A stretch of 64,000 nucleotides of DNA, from the NCBI GenBank assembly GCA_015689645.1, contig WVSM01000003.1, positions 1 to 64,000 on the forward strand, written 5' to 3'. This DNA is from Rhodobacterales bacterium HKCCE4037. GTDB lineage: Bacteria > Pseudomonadota > Alphaproteobacteria > Rhodobacterales > Rhodobacteraceae. Made by a program: the position numbers and the translations under genes. How positions within the stretch are numbered: the stretch's first letter is position 1; each line of letters opens with the position of its first letter. This document shows positions 26,030-35,296 of the stretch, one piece after another. The notes beneath the pieces were generated by a model. The model saw only the letters and a list, made by a program, of their open reading frames with translations, was not told the DNA's origin and did no database searches.

Positions 26030-27057
26030 CGGCTTTGGGACGGTCCGCTCTGGGCATGTTGTGTGCGTGTCTGCTCGCGGGGTCGGTGGCGGCGCAGGAT
26101 TTCGAGATCGAGGATCGGCAGCTTTATCCCGGCACCAGCCCCGTGGTGCTTCGGGTGATCTCCACAACCGATCTGGACGTGTTCGAACCGCTGCTGCTGC
26201 GATTCCAGGACCAGCACCCGGAGATCGGGATCGACTATGTCGTCGCCTCCTCGGCGGAATTGCACCGGGCGATCCGGGGCGGCGCGACGTACGACCTGGC
26301 GCTGTCCTCGGCCATGGACCTGCAATTCTCGCTGGCCAACGACGGGCGGGCGCGGAGCTATTCCAGCGCCGTGACCGAGGCTTTGCCGGATTGGGCACGG
26401 TGGAACGACCGCATCTTTGCCTTCACGGCAGAGCCTGCGGTTGTGGTCATCAACGAGGCGCGGTTCGAGGGGCTGCCGCGGCCACGGTCGCGCGCGGACC
26501 TTGTCACGCTGCTGCGCGATCATCCGGACCGGTTCGAGGGGGCGGTGGGGACCTATGATCTGCGGGAGAGCGGACTGGGATACCTGTTCGCCACGCAGGA
26601 GGCGCGGGCGAGCGATGCCTATTGGCGGCTGACTGAAGTCATGGGACGGCTGAACCCGAGGCTCTATTGCTGCTCGTCGCAGATGATCGACGATGTCGCC
26701 TCGGGACGGCTGGCGCTGGCTTACAACGTGCTCGGGCCCTACGCGGAGGGGCGGCTGGGGCAGGACGAGGGGCTGGCGATCCTGCCGATGGAGGATTTCG
26801 CCAATGTCATGCTGCGCACGGCGCTGATCCCGACGACCGCGCAGGAGGTGGAGGCCGCGGGCCTGATGCTCGACGCGCTGTTGCGCGAGGGGATGGGCGA
26901 CGGGGCCGAGCCGGGCTTGCCCCCGCTGCAGGCGCGAGGCGAAGGCGCGGGAGATGCCTTCGGGCCGATCCGGCTGGGACCGGCCCTTATGGTCTATCTC
27001 GACCGGTTGAACCGCGAGAGTTTCCTCGAGGCCTGGAACGCCGCGATGGAACAGTAA
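25999..27057 (+). CDS. Periplasmic solute-binding protein linked to the two-component system
   Basis: A 352-residue exported binding protein with a signal peptide (LGMLCACLLAGSVAAQ, cleavage near residue 33). The mature part resembles the bacterial extracellular solute-binding fold used for Fe(III)-type or carboxylate ligands (VISTTDLDVFEPLLLRFQDQ, then AFTAEPAVVVINEARF). No permease genes are next to it; it is the third gene of the regulator-kinase operon, overlapping the kinase by 31 nt. A role as a ligand-presenting co-sensor is likelier than transport. Confidence 0.75.
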   Translation: MGDLGFSGRLTALGRSALGMLCACLLAGSVAAQDFEIEDRQLYPGTSPVVLRVISTTDLDVFEPLLLRFQDQHPEIGIDYVVASSAELHRAIRGGATYDLALSSAMDLQFSLANDGRARSYSSAVTEALPDWARWNDRIFAFTAEPAVVVINEARFEGLPRPRSRADLVTLLRDHPDRFEGAVGTYDLRESGLGYLFATQEARASDAYWRLTEVMGRLNPRLYCCSSQMIDDVASGRLALAYNVLGPYAEGRLGQDEGLAILPMEDFANVMLRTALIPTTAQEVEAAGLMLDALLREGMGDGAEPGLPPLQARGEGAGDAFGPIRLGPALMVYLDRLNRESFLEAWNAAMEQ

Positions 27058-27058
27058 C

Positions 27059-30000
27059 CTAGGCCACGGACGCCAGAAGCGCCGCGTTGCCGCCCGCTGC
27101 CGTTGTGTCCACGCAGGTATGACGCTCGATGACCAGCCGCTCGCCCGGCTCCGCCTCGGTTATCAGCGGCAGGATCGGCCCGTCCATCGCGGCCAGCGCC
27201 TGACGGTAAGCACGCGCGTCTTCGCCCCAGTAGATCACCGCGTCGAACTCCGGCAGATCAGCCAGCGCCTCGGGCGGCAGGTCGGGTGCGAGCACCGGCG
27301 CGTTGCTCGTTTTGGTCGCGGCGCTGGCCTGTGCGCGGGCGGCCTCGTTGCCCGGCCCGAGGCAAAGGACACGGCCACGGGGGTGGGTCGTCAGGCGGTT
27401 CGTCTCCCCGGTCGGCCCCGGCAGCAAGGTCTCGCTCAGCACCCGGTCGGCGGGAACGGCCACGCGCAGATCGCGGGCGGCATCCTCGGGTCTGGCGGGA
27501 TCGCCGGGCGTTCCCGCTCCCTGCGGCGCGGCGGTAAAGCGGGCGACGTAATGCGGACCGCCTGCCTTCGGACCTGTGCCCGACAGCCCCTGCCCGCCGA
27601 AGGGTTGCGAGCCGACGATCGCTCCGATCTGGTTGCGGTTCACATAGAGGTTCCCGGCCTCGATCCGGCCCGTCACATCGGCGATGCGATCGTCGATACG
27701 GCTGTGTATCCCGAACGTCAGGCCGTAGCCGGTGGCGTTGATCTGGTCGATCACCTTGTCGAGGTCGCGCGCCCTGAAGGTGGCGACGTGCAGGATCGGC
27801 CCGAAGATCTCTTCCCCGAGATCGCCGATGCCCGACACGCGGATCGTGGCGGGCGCGACGAAGGTGCCCTGACCCGGCGCGTCGAGTTGTTTGACGAGGC
27901 GCCCGTCGGCGGCGGCCTTGGCGACATGGGCGTCGATCTTGGCTTTGGCGGGGGCGTCGATCACCGGGCCGATGTCGGTCGCGATATCCCATGGCGTGCC
28001 AAGCGCGCGTTCGTCCATTGCACCGGTCAGGGCCTTCAGGAAGGCGTCCGCGATATCCTCCTGCACGTAGAGGCAGCGCAGGGCGGAACAGCGTTGCCCG
28101 GCGGATTGAAAGGCCGACTGCACCACGTCTTTCACCGCCTGTTCGGGAAGTGCGGTCGAGTCGACGATCATCGCGTTCAACCCGCCGGTTTCGGCGATCA
28201 GCGGGGCGGAGGGCGCGAGGTTTTCGGCCATGGCGCGGTTGATTTTCTGCGCGGTGGCGGTGGACCCGGTGAAGGCCACGCCGTCGATGCGCGGGTCTGA
28301 GGTGAGTGCCGCGCCGACCTCCGCCCCTTCGCCGGGCAGAAGGTGCAGTGCGGTGTCAGGAACGCCTGCTTCGTGAAGCAGTTGGACGGCGCGGGCAGCG
28401 ATCAGCGGCGTCGTTTCTGCCGGTTTGGCGAGCACGGCATTGCCCGCCGCCAAGGCCGCAGCGATCTGGCCTGTGAAAATGGCGAGCGGGAAGTTCCAGG
28501 GCGAGATGCAGGTCACGCGCCCCAAGGGCGGGTGAGCGAGGTCGGCAATGCGGGCCGCGTAGTAGCGCAGGAAATCGACGGCTTCGCGCAGTTCGGCTTC
28601 GGCGTCGGCAAGAGTCTTTCCCGCCTCGCGGGCGAGGATGGCGAACAATTCCGCCGCGTTCGCTTCGTAAAGATCGGCTGCGCGGTTCAGGACCTCGGCG
28701 CGGTCCGATGCGTCCCATGGCTGCGCGGCGGCGATGGCGGCATCCGCATCGGCGCGGGTCGACAGGCGCACCTGCCCGACGATGTCGGACGGGTCGGCTG
28801 GGTTGATGATGTCGATCAGCGGGCCGGAGCCGCTGCCCGCTTGCCACTGTGTCCTGGCGAAGGCCTCGCGCGCTGTGAGGATTTCGGCCAGCGCGGCCGG
28901 ATCGGTCAGATCGAAGCCCTTCGAGTTCGGGCGCTCGGGCGCGAAAAGATCGGCTGGTTTCGTGACTTCGGTCTTCGCGCCCTTCAGCGTTTCGAACGGG
29001 TCGGCGGCGACCTCTTTCGGGGCGACACTCTCGTCCATGATCTGGTGCACGAAGGAGGAGTTCGCACCGTTCTCAAGCAAACGACGCACGAGGTAGGCGA
29101 GCAGGTCGCGATGCGCACCCACGGGCGCGTAAATCCGGCAGCGGGTCATGTTGCCGCGATGGACCTGGTCGTGCAGCGCCTCGCCCATGCCGTGCAGGCG
29201 TTGGAATTCGAACGCGCTCGGGTCCTCGGCCATTTCGAGAACGGCGGCGACGGTGTGGGCGTTGTGGGTGGCGAATTGCGGGTAGATGCGGTCGGTCTTG
29301 TCGAGGAGTTGCCGCGCGCAGGAAAGGTAGCTGACATCGGTCGCGGCCTTGTCGGTGAAGACCGGAAAACCGGGCAGCCCCGCGACCTGGGCGCGCTTGA
29401 TCTCGGTATCCCAATAAGCGCCCTTCACGAGACGCACCATCAGGCGACGGTCGTGGGTTTCGGCCAGAGCGTAGAGCCAGTCGATCACCGGAGCGGCGCG
29501 TTTGCCGTAGGCCTGCACGACGACGCCGAAGCCGTCCCAGCCGGCGAGCGATGGGTCGGCGAAAACCGCTTCGATCACGTCGAGCGACAGGTCGAGGCGA
29601 TCTGCCTCTTCCGCGTCGATGTTGAAGCCCATGCGGGCCTCTTTCGCGGCTTGGGCCAGTGACAGGACCGTCGGCACAAGCTCCGCCATGACACGGTCCC
29701 GCTTAGCGGTCTCGTAGCGGGGGTGCAGGGCGGAGAGCTTGACGGAAATGCCCGGGTTCTCGCGGATGTCATCGCTCTTGGAATGCTTGGCGAGGTGGGA
29801 AATCGCGTCGGCATACGCCTTGCGAAAGGCCTCGGCCTCGCCCGCGGTCACAGCAGCCTCTCCCAACATGTCGTAACTGTATGTGTAGCCCTTTGCGGCC
29901 ATCTCCTTGCCACGGCGGACGGCCTCGGAAATCGTCTCCCCCAGAACGAACTGGTTGCCCATTTCCTTCATCGCACGGCGGGTGGCGGCGCGGATGACAG

Positions 30001-30460
30001 GCTCGCCCAACCGCTTCACCGCGCCCCTGAGCGTGCCTGCGATCCCCTGTCCGTCTTCATCCGACAGAACGCGCCCGGTCAGCATGAGGGCGAGGGTGGA
30101 GGCATTCACAAGGTGCGATTTCGAATGCCCCCGGTGCGAGGACCATTCCGCGGGCACGATCTTGTCCTCGATCAGCGCATCGACGGTCGCATCGTCCGGC
30201 ACCCGCAACAGCGCCTCCGCCAGACGCATCAACGCAAGCCCTTCGGCGGTGGACAGTCCGTATTCCGCGAGGAAGACCTCCATCAGACCGCCGCGGTCTT
30301 CGTCGCGGATTTCCTTGACCATGCGCGTGGCGCGGTCAGAAGCGGCCTTTCTGGTCTCCGTCTCGATCGGATGAGCGGCAGTCAGGCGGGCAATCGCCGC
30401 GTCCTGCGGCTCAAGATACGCGGCAGCGACGGCAGATCGGTGACGGGACAGGTCGGACAT
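27059..30460 (-). CDS. putA: Bifunctional proline dehydrogenase / P5C dehydrogenase
   Basis: An 1133-residue membrane-associated enzyme that oxidises proline to glutamate in two steps. The proline dehydrogenase barrel spans about residues 150-450 ([24 protein letters not shown]). The aldehyde dehydrogenase domain spans about 530-980, with catalytic cysteine in [11 protein letters not shown] and glutamate in [10 protein letters not shown]. No ribbon-helix-helix domain is seen at the N-terminus, so this is not a self-repressing trifunctional PutA. The divergent Lrp-type gene is the probable regulator. Confidence 0.95.
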   Translation of the reverse strand: MSDLSRHRSAVAAAYLEPQDAAIARLTAAHPIETETRKAASDRATRMVKEIRDEDRGGLMEVFLAEYGLSTAEGLALMRLAEALLRVPDDATVDALIEDKIVPAEWSSHRGHSKSHLVNASTLALMLTGRVLSDEDGQGIAGTLRGAVKRLGEPVIRAATRRAMKEMGNQFVLGETISEAVRRGKEMAAKGYTYSYDMLGEAAVTAGEAEAFRKAYADAISHLAKHSKSDDIRENPGISVKLSALHPRYETAKRDRVMAELVPTVLSLAQAAKEARMGFNIDAEEADRLDLSLDVIEAVFADPSLAGWDGFGVVVQAYGKRAAPVIDWLYALAETHDRRLMVRLVKGAYWDTEIKRAQVAGLPGFPVFTDKAATDVSYLSCARQLLDKTDRIYPQFATHNAHTVAAVLEMAEDPSAFEFQRLHGMGEALHDQVHRGNMTRCRIYAPVGAHRDLLAYLVRRLLENGANSSFVHQIMDESVAPKEVAADPFETLKGAKTEVTKPADLFAPERPNSKGFDLTDPAALAEILTAREAFARTQWQAGSGSGPLIDIINPADPSDIVGQVRLSTRADADAAIAAAQPWDASDRAEVLNRAADLYEANAAELFAILAREAGKTLADAEAELREAVDFLRYYAARIADLAHPPLGRVTCISPWNFPLAIFTGQIAAALAAGNAVLAKPAETTPLIAARAVQLLHEAGVPDTALHLLPGEGAEVGAALTSDPRIDGVAFTGSTATAQKINRAMAENLAPSAPLIAETGGLNAMIVDSTALPEQAVKDVVQSAFQSAGQRCSALRCLYVQEDIADAFLKALTGAMDERALGTPWDIATDIGPVIDAPAKAKIDAHVAKAAADGRLVKQLDAPGQGTFVAPATIRVSGIGDLGEEIFGPILHVATFRARDLDKVIDQINATGYGLTFGIHSRIDDRIADVTGRIEAGNLYVNRNQIGAIVGSQPFGGQGLSGTGPKAGGPHYVARFTAAPQGAGTPGDPARPEDAARDLRVAVPADRVLSETLLPGPTGETNRLTTHPRGRVLCLGPGNEAARAQASAATKTSNAPVLAPDLPPEALADLPEFDAVIYWGEDARAYRQALAAMDGPILPLITEAEPGERLVIERHTCVDTTAAGGNAALLASVA

Positions 30461-30576
30461 GGGGAGCACTCCAGCAAGCGATGGCGCACCATAACATGAT
30501 TGATCGGGGCGGATTGCCTGATTACGCTTAACCAACATTCATTTCTGACCAAAGTTTCCGCAAGCGAGAGATTTTT

Positions 30577-31056
30577 ATGCGCCTGAAAACCCCGAAAGAC
30601 AGCCGATTGGACGCGGCCGACCTGCGGATCCTTGCGGTTCTGGCAGAGGACGGGCGGATTCCGGTCACGGAACTGGCCTCTCGGGTCGGACTGTCCAAGA
30701 CGCCCTGTCAGGCCCGGATGAAGCGGCTGCGCGACGAAGGATATATCCAAGGCTTTCGAGCGGTGCTTGACCCGGCACGGCTCGGGCTGGCGCATGTGGC
30801 CTTCGTCGAGGTGAAGCTCGAGGACACGCGAGAGCCCGCCTTGCGCGCCTTCAATGAAGCCGCCCGCGCCGTTTCCGAGATCGAACAATGTCACATGATC
30901 GCGGGCGCGTTCGATTACCTGCTGAAGGTTCGGTCCACCGACATCGGGGACTATCGACGCATTCTGGGCGAGGTCATCAGCCGTCTGCCCCACGTCGCGG
31001 CGACCTCCACCCATGTCTCGATGGAGGCGGTGAAGGACGAAAACGGGTTGTCGTAA
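30577..31056 (+). CDS. putR: Lrp/AsnC-family regulator, probable activator of putA
   Basis: A 159-residue regulator with an N-terminal helix-turn-helix (LDAADLRILAVLAEDGRIPV, then LASRVGLSKTPCQARMKRL) and a C-terminal RAM ligand-binding domain (VAFVEVKLEDT to the end). Divergent Lrp-type PutR proteins activate putA with proline in Rhodobacter and Agrobacterium, and the arrangement is the same here with a 116-nt spacer. The binding site was not identified. Confidence 0.85.
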   Translation: MRLKTPKDSRLDAADLRILAVLAEDGRIPVTELASRVGLSKTPCQARMKRLRDEGYIQGFRAVLDPARLGLAHVAFVEVKLEDTREPALRAFNEAARAVSEIEQCHMIAGAFDYLLKVRSTDIGDYRRILGEVISRLPHVAATSTHVSMEAVKDENGLS

Positions 31057-31131
31057 TTCACAGAGCTTGCCATTGCCCGCCACCTGCGACAGCGTGCGCG
31101 AAACTGCCTTCAACCTCAGGTGGAAAGACTC

Positions 31132-32346
31132 ATGGCAAAAGCGGGCTTTGCCGACGCGCCGTCGCGCGCAAGTTTTGACGTTGTGATCGTCGGTGGGGCG
31201 ATCATGGGATCCTCGACGGCTTGGTGGCTGACCGAGCTTGGATTCGACGGCAGCGTGCTGGTGGTGGAGCGCGACCCGAATTACGAATTCTGCTCGACCG
31301 CGCACACGAATTCGTGCATCCGCCAGCAATTCTCGACGGAATTGAACATCCGCATCAGCCAGTTCACCGCCGACTTCATCCTCAACCTGCGGGACCGGAT
31401 GGGCGGCGACGACCGCATCCCGGAGATTCCGCTGCATTCCTACGGCTACCTGTATCTCGCCGATAACGAGGGGTTTGCAGAAACGCTGCGGCGCAATGCG
31501 AAACTTCAGAACAGCGTCGGCGCGGCGACCCGGATCGTCAGCGCCGCACAGATCGCGGAAGCATATCCGTTCTACGATCTCGACGGCATCCTCTGCGGGT
31601 CGATCAACACGGTGAACGAGGGATATTGGGACGGCGCGACCGTGTTCGACTGGTTCCGTCGGCTGGCGCGGGAACGCGGCGTGGAATACGTCGCGGGCGA
31701 GGTGGTGGAGATGGAGCGCTCGGCGCGCGGCATCGAAAGCGTGACGTTGGCCTCGGGCGAGGTGATCCGCTGTGGCAGCGTTGTGAATGCCTCCGGCCCG
31801 CGCGCGGCGCGCACCGCGAAGATGGCGGGCCTCGACCTGCCGGTCGAACCGCGCAAGCGCTACAGCTACATCTTCAAGGCCGAACACCCGCTCGACCGCC
31901 CCCTGCCGCTGACCATTGATCCGTCGGGCGTGCACGTCCGCGACAATGGCGGCGGCACCTATCTTGCGGGCGGTCATCCCGAGCATGACCCCGCCGTGCC
32001 CTTCGACGATTTCACGATGGATCACAGCTTCTGGCAGGACCACGCCTGGCCGCTGATCGCCACCCGGATACCGGCTTTTGAATCCGTGAAGCTCCTTTCG
32101 GAATGGGCCGGTCACTACGCCTATAACACGCTCGATCAGAACGCGATCCTCGGGTCTCACCCCGACGTGCCGAACTTCCTGTTCCTCAACGGGTTTTCCG
32201 GCCACGGGTTGCAGCAAAGCCCCGCAATGGGACGCGCCACCGCCGAATGGCTGATCCATGGTGAATATCGGGCGCTCGACATGACCCCCTTCTCCTACGA
32301 GCGCGTGATGAGCAACGCGCCGATCCTCGAGACCGCCGTTATCTGA
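31132..32346 (+). CDS. FAD-dependent oxidoreductase, DAO/sarcosine-oxidase-like
   Basis: A 404-residue flavoprotein with a Rossmann motif near the N-terminus (VVIVGGAIMGSSTAWWLTEL, about 16-35) and a C-terminal NGFSGHGLQQSPAMGRATAE typical of D-amino-acid or sarcosine oxidase-like enzymes. It would oxidise an amine or hydroxyl substrate. ATG 31132 is used (AGGTGG upstream); GTG 31120 is also possible. It starts an operon with the SDR gene 13 nt later and then hyuA/hyuB. Confidence 0.8.
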   Translation: MAKAGFADAPSRASFDVVIVGGAIMGSSTAWWLTELGFDGSVLVVERDPNYEFCSTAHTNSCIRQQFSTELNIRISQFTADFILNLRDRMGGDDRIPEIPLHSYGYLYLADNEGFAETLRRNAKLQNSVGAATRIVSAAQIAEAYPFYDLDGILCGSINTVNEGYWDGATVFDWFRRLARERGVEYVAGEVVEMERSARGIESVTLASGEVIRCGSVVNASGPRAARTAKMAGLDLPVEPRKRYSYIFKAEHPLDRPLPLTIDPSGVHVRDNGGGTYLAGGHPEHDPAVPFDDFTMDHSFWQDHAWPLIATRIPAFESVKLLSEWAGHYAYNTLDQNAILGSHPDVPNFLFLNGFSGHGLQQSPAMGRATAEWLIHGEYRALDMTPFSYERVMSNAPILETAVI

Positions 32347-32359
32347 AAGGACCAAGAAG

Positions 32360-33190
32360 ATGCTGAAGAAAATCGTTCTGACCGGGGCGGCGGGCCGCTG
32401 CGGTTCGATCCTGCGCCCGGCACTGGCCGCGATCTGTGAAGAGCTTGTCAGCTCGGACATCGTCGACAGCATCGACGGGCTGGCGGAGAACGAAAGCTAC
32501 GTGAAGGCCGACCTCGCCGACTACGACGCGATTGCCGGGTTGATGGACGGGGTCGAGATGGTCTGCCACTTCGGAGCGATCGTCGATGAAGGCCCGTTCG
32601 AAGAGCTTCTGGGCCCGAATTTCATCGGTTCCTACAACGTGTGGGAAAGCGCCCAGAAGGCGGGCGCGCGGCGGATCGTCTATGCGTCTTCCATCCACGC
32701 GGTCGGCATGCATCCTCGCCAATCTTATATCGGAACGGATGCCGAGCATCGGCCCGACACCTTCTATGGCCTCGCCAAGTGTTTCACCGAGGATCTGGGG
32801 CGGATGTACTGGGAAAAGCGCGGGTTGGAATCGGTGCACCTTCGCATCCTGTCCTGCGCACCGGTCAAGAATGCCCGCGCCTTGGGGACATGGCTGAGCG
32901 ACGGCGACCTCGTCCACCTGGTCGAGCGGGCCATCGACACGCCGACGACGGGCTTCACCGTGATCTACGGCGTTTCCGCCAATGACCGCGCACCGGTCGA
33001 CAATTCCAAGGCCGCCTACCTGGGCTACCGCCCACGCGACAACGCCGAGCAATTTGCCAAGCAAATCCTTGCCGCCGAGGGGGCAGGCGATCCGACCGAT
33101 CTCGCGCAGATGGTTCATGGCGGGCCGTTCGGGCCGGTGCCGCTTGGCCAAGGCGGGGCCTCCGCCGCCGCCAAGGGCGACGACAACTAG
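32360..33190 (+). CDS. NAD-dependent epimerase/dehydratase (SDR), uronate-dehydrogenase-like
   Basis: A 276-residue extended SDR. The nucleotide-binding motif is LTGAAGRCGSILRPAL (7-22), with catalytic SS (YASSIHAVG) and YxxxK in FYGLAKCFTEDLG. Overall layout is like uronate/aldose dehydrogenases (VYASSIHAVG is a close match to that group from memory), but the substrate is not certain. It is in an operon, 13 nt after the FAD oxidoreductase and 15 nt before hyuA. Confidence 0.75.
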   Translation: MLKKIVLTGAAGRCGSILRPALAAICEELVSSDIVDSIDGLAENESYVKADLADYDAIAGLMDGVEMVCHFGAIVDEGPFEELLGPNFIGSYNVWESAQKAGARRIVYASSIHAVGMHPRQSYIGTDAEHRPDTFYGLAKCFTEDLGRMYWEKRGLESVHLRILSCAPVKNARALGTWLSDGDLVHLVERAIDTPTTGFTVIYGVSANDRAPVDNSKAAYLGYRPRDNAEQFAKQILAAEGAGDPTDLAQMVHGGPFGPVPLGQGGASAAAKGDDN

Positions 33191-33205
33191 AATAGAGGAC
33201 ACGCA

Positions 33206-35296
33206 GTGGCAACGTCATCCAATCGCCTTGGCGTCGACATCGGCGGCACGTTCACGGACGTGGTGCTGGAAACCAGCGCCGGGCAATTTTCGACCAAGGT
33301 GCTGACGACCTACGCGGCGCCGGAGGATGCGATCCTCGACGGGATGCACCAGGTCTGCACCAAGGCGGGGATCACACCCGGGGAGATCGGGCAGATCATC
33401 CATGGCACGACACTGGCCACCAACGCCCTGATCGAACGACGCGGGGCCAAGACGGCGCTGATCACGACCGAGGGCTTCCGCGACGTGATCGAGATGCGGA
33501 CCGAGTCGCGGTTCGAGCAGTATGACCTGAACCTCAGCCTGCCCGAGCCGCTCCTGCCCCGCGAACGCCGTTTCACAGTGCCGGGCCGGGTCGATGCGAC
33601 CGGGGCCGTGCTGGTGGAGCTTGATCGCGCGGACGTCGAGGCGGTGGTCGAGCGCATCGCCGAGGGTGGATTCGAGAGCGTCGCGGTCGGGCTGATCCAT
33701 TCGTATCTCAACCCGACCCATGAGCGGCTCGTGCGCGACGTGCTGGCCGAGCGGCTGCCGGATGTCTCCGTCTCGATCTCCTCGGACGTGTCACCCCAAA
33801 TGCGCGAATACGAGCGGTTCAATACCGTGGTCGCCAACGCCTACATCAAGCCGCTGATGGCCTCCTATCTCGGGCGGCTGGAGGATCGGCTGCGGGGTGA
33901 GGGCGTCACCTGCAACGTCTTCCTGATGCATTCGGGCGGCGGGATCATTTCGATTGCCGACGCCGCAGAGTTCCCCGTGCGTCTGGTCGAATCCGGGCCT
34001 GCCGGTGGCGCGGTTTTCGCCGCGCACATCGCGGCGCGTCACGGTCTCGACAAGGTGTTGAGCTTCGACATGGGCGGGACGACCGCGAAGATCTGCCTGA
34101 TCAAGAACCAGACGCCGAAGACCTCCCGCGTGTTCGAAGTGGCCCGGACCTACCGGTTCAAGAAGGGTTCGGGCATGCCGATTTCGATCCCGGTCATTGA
34201 TATGGTGGAGATCGGCGCGGGCGGTGGCTCACTGGCCCATGTGGATGCCCTGCGCCAGATCCGCGTCGGCCCCGAAAGCGCCGGGTCCGAGCCGGGTCCG
34301 GCCTGCTACGGGCGCGGCGGGGAACGGCCAGCCGTGACGGATGCTGACCTCGTCCTCGGCAAGCTCGACTCGGACAATTTCGCGGGCGGGTCGATCAAGC
34401 TGTCGCCGGGCGCGTCCGAAACCGCTCTGAAGAAGGTGCTTGGCGACGTGCTCGAAATGGATGCCGAGGAAGCGGCCTTCGGCGTGGCCGAGGTGGTGGA
34501 CGAGAACATGGCCAACGCCGCCCGCGTCCACGCGGTCGAAAACGGTGAGGACCTGGGCGAATACACCATGATCGCCTTCGGCGGCGCGGCCCCGCTCCAC
34601 GCCGGGCGGCTGTGCGAGAAGCTTGGGATCGACCGTTGCCTCGTGCCCCCGGGCGCAGGTGTCGGCAGCGCCATCGGCTTCCTGCGTGCGCCCTTCAGTT
34701 TCGAGGCCAACCGCTCGGTCTACATGCGGCTGAAGCAGTTCGACGCGGACACGATCAAGACGCTTCTGGCCGAGTTGCAGGAGGAAGCTACCGGTTTCGT
34801 GCGCTCCTGCGATGCGGAAAGCCCGATCCTGTCGGAGTTCAAGGTCTACATGCGCTATTCCGGTCAGGGCTGGGAAATTCCCATTCCGCTGACCGAAGAA
34901 CAGGCGATGAGTCCCGATGCCGAAACGTTCCAGAAGCGGTTCGAAGAGGAATACACCAAGCTTTTCGCGCGGACCGTGGCGGGCATGGATATCGAGATCA
35001 CGGTTTGGGCGGTGAATGCCACGACACCGCCGGACCTGCCCAAGCCTCTTGATGCGGCTCAACCGAAGGGCGCGGCAGATACGCACGGCACACGCCGTAT
35101 GTTCGACCCGGCCCAAGCGCAATTCAACGCAGCTGACGTGGTGCGGCGTACCGACATCGGCACCGGGCAACGCGCCAATGGTCCCGCGGTGATCGTGGAG
35201 GACGAGACCTCGATCATCGTGCCTGCCAGCCGCGATGCAATGTGTCTGGCGGACGGCTGCATCGACGTGACAACCAAGCCGGAGGGTGCTGCATGA
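33206..35296 (+). CDS. hyuA: Hydantoinase/oxoprolinase A subunit
   Basis: A 696-residue subunit of an ATP-dependent hydantoinase or 5-oxoprolinase. The N-terminal ASKHA-type nucleotide-binding motif is LGVDIGGTFTDVVLET (8-23), followed by HGTTLATNALIERRG and a mid-protein SFDMGGTTAKICLI. The C-terminal domain ends about residue 690. It overlaps hyuB by 4 nt (ATGA), so the two subunits are co-translated. Substrates of the family include hydantoins, oxoproline, acetone and acetophenone carboxylation substrates; this one is unknown. Confidence 0.92.
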   Translation: MATSSNRLGVDIGGTFTDVVLETSAGQFSTKVLTTYAAPEDAILDGMHQVCTKAGITPGEIGQIIHGTTLATNALIERRGAKTALITTEGFRDVIEMRTESRFEQYDLNLSLPEPLLPRERRFTVPGRVDATGAVLVELDRADVEAVVERIAEGGFESVAVGLIHSYLNPTHERLVRDVLAERLPDVSVSISSDVSPQMREYERFNTVVANAYIKPLMASYLGRLEDRLRGEGVTCNVFLMHSGGGIISIADAAEFPVRLVESGPAGGAVFAAHIAARHGLDKVLSFDMGGTTAKICLIKNQTPKTSRVFEVARTYRFKKGSGMPISIPVIDMVEIGAGGGSLAHVDALRQIRVGPESAGSEPGPACYGRGGERPAVTDADLVLGKLDSDNFAGGSIKLSPGASETALKKVLGDVLEMDAEEAAFGVAEVVDENMANAARVHAVENGEDLGEYTMIAFGGAAPLHAGRLCEKLGIDRCLVPPGAGVGSAIGFLRAPFSFEANRSVYMRLKQFDADTIKTLLAELQEEATGFVRSCDAESPILSEFKVYMRYSGQGWEIPIPLTEEQAMSPDAETFQKRFEEEYTKLFARTVAGMDIEITVWAVNATTPPDLPKPLDAAQPKGAADTHGTRRMFDPAQAQFNAADVVRRTDIGTGQRANGPAVIVEDETSIIVPASRDAMCLADGCIDVTTKPEGAA

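Noticed and set aside
30382-32472. A 696-codon minus-strand frame across putR and the FAD oxidoreductase
   Set aside because: It covers two genes with clear motifs on the other strand and the put promoter region; treated as a shadow.
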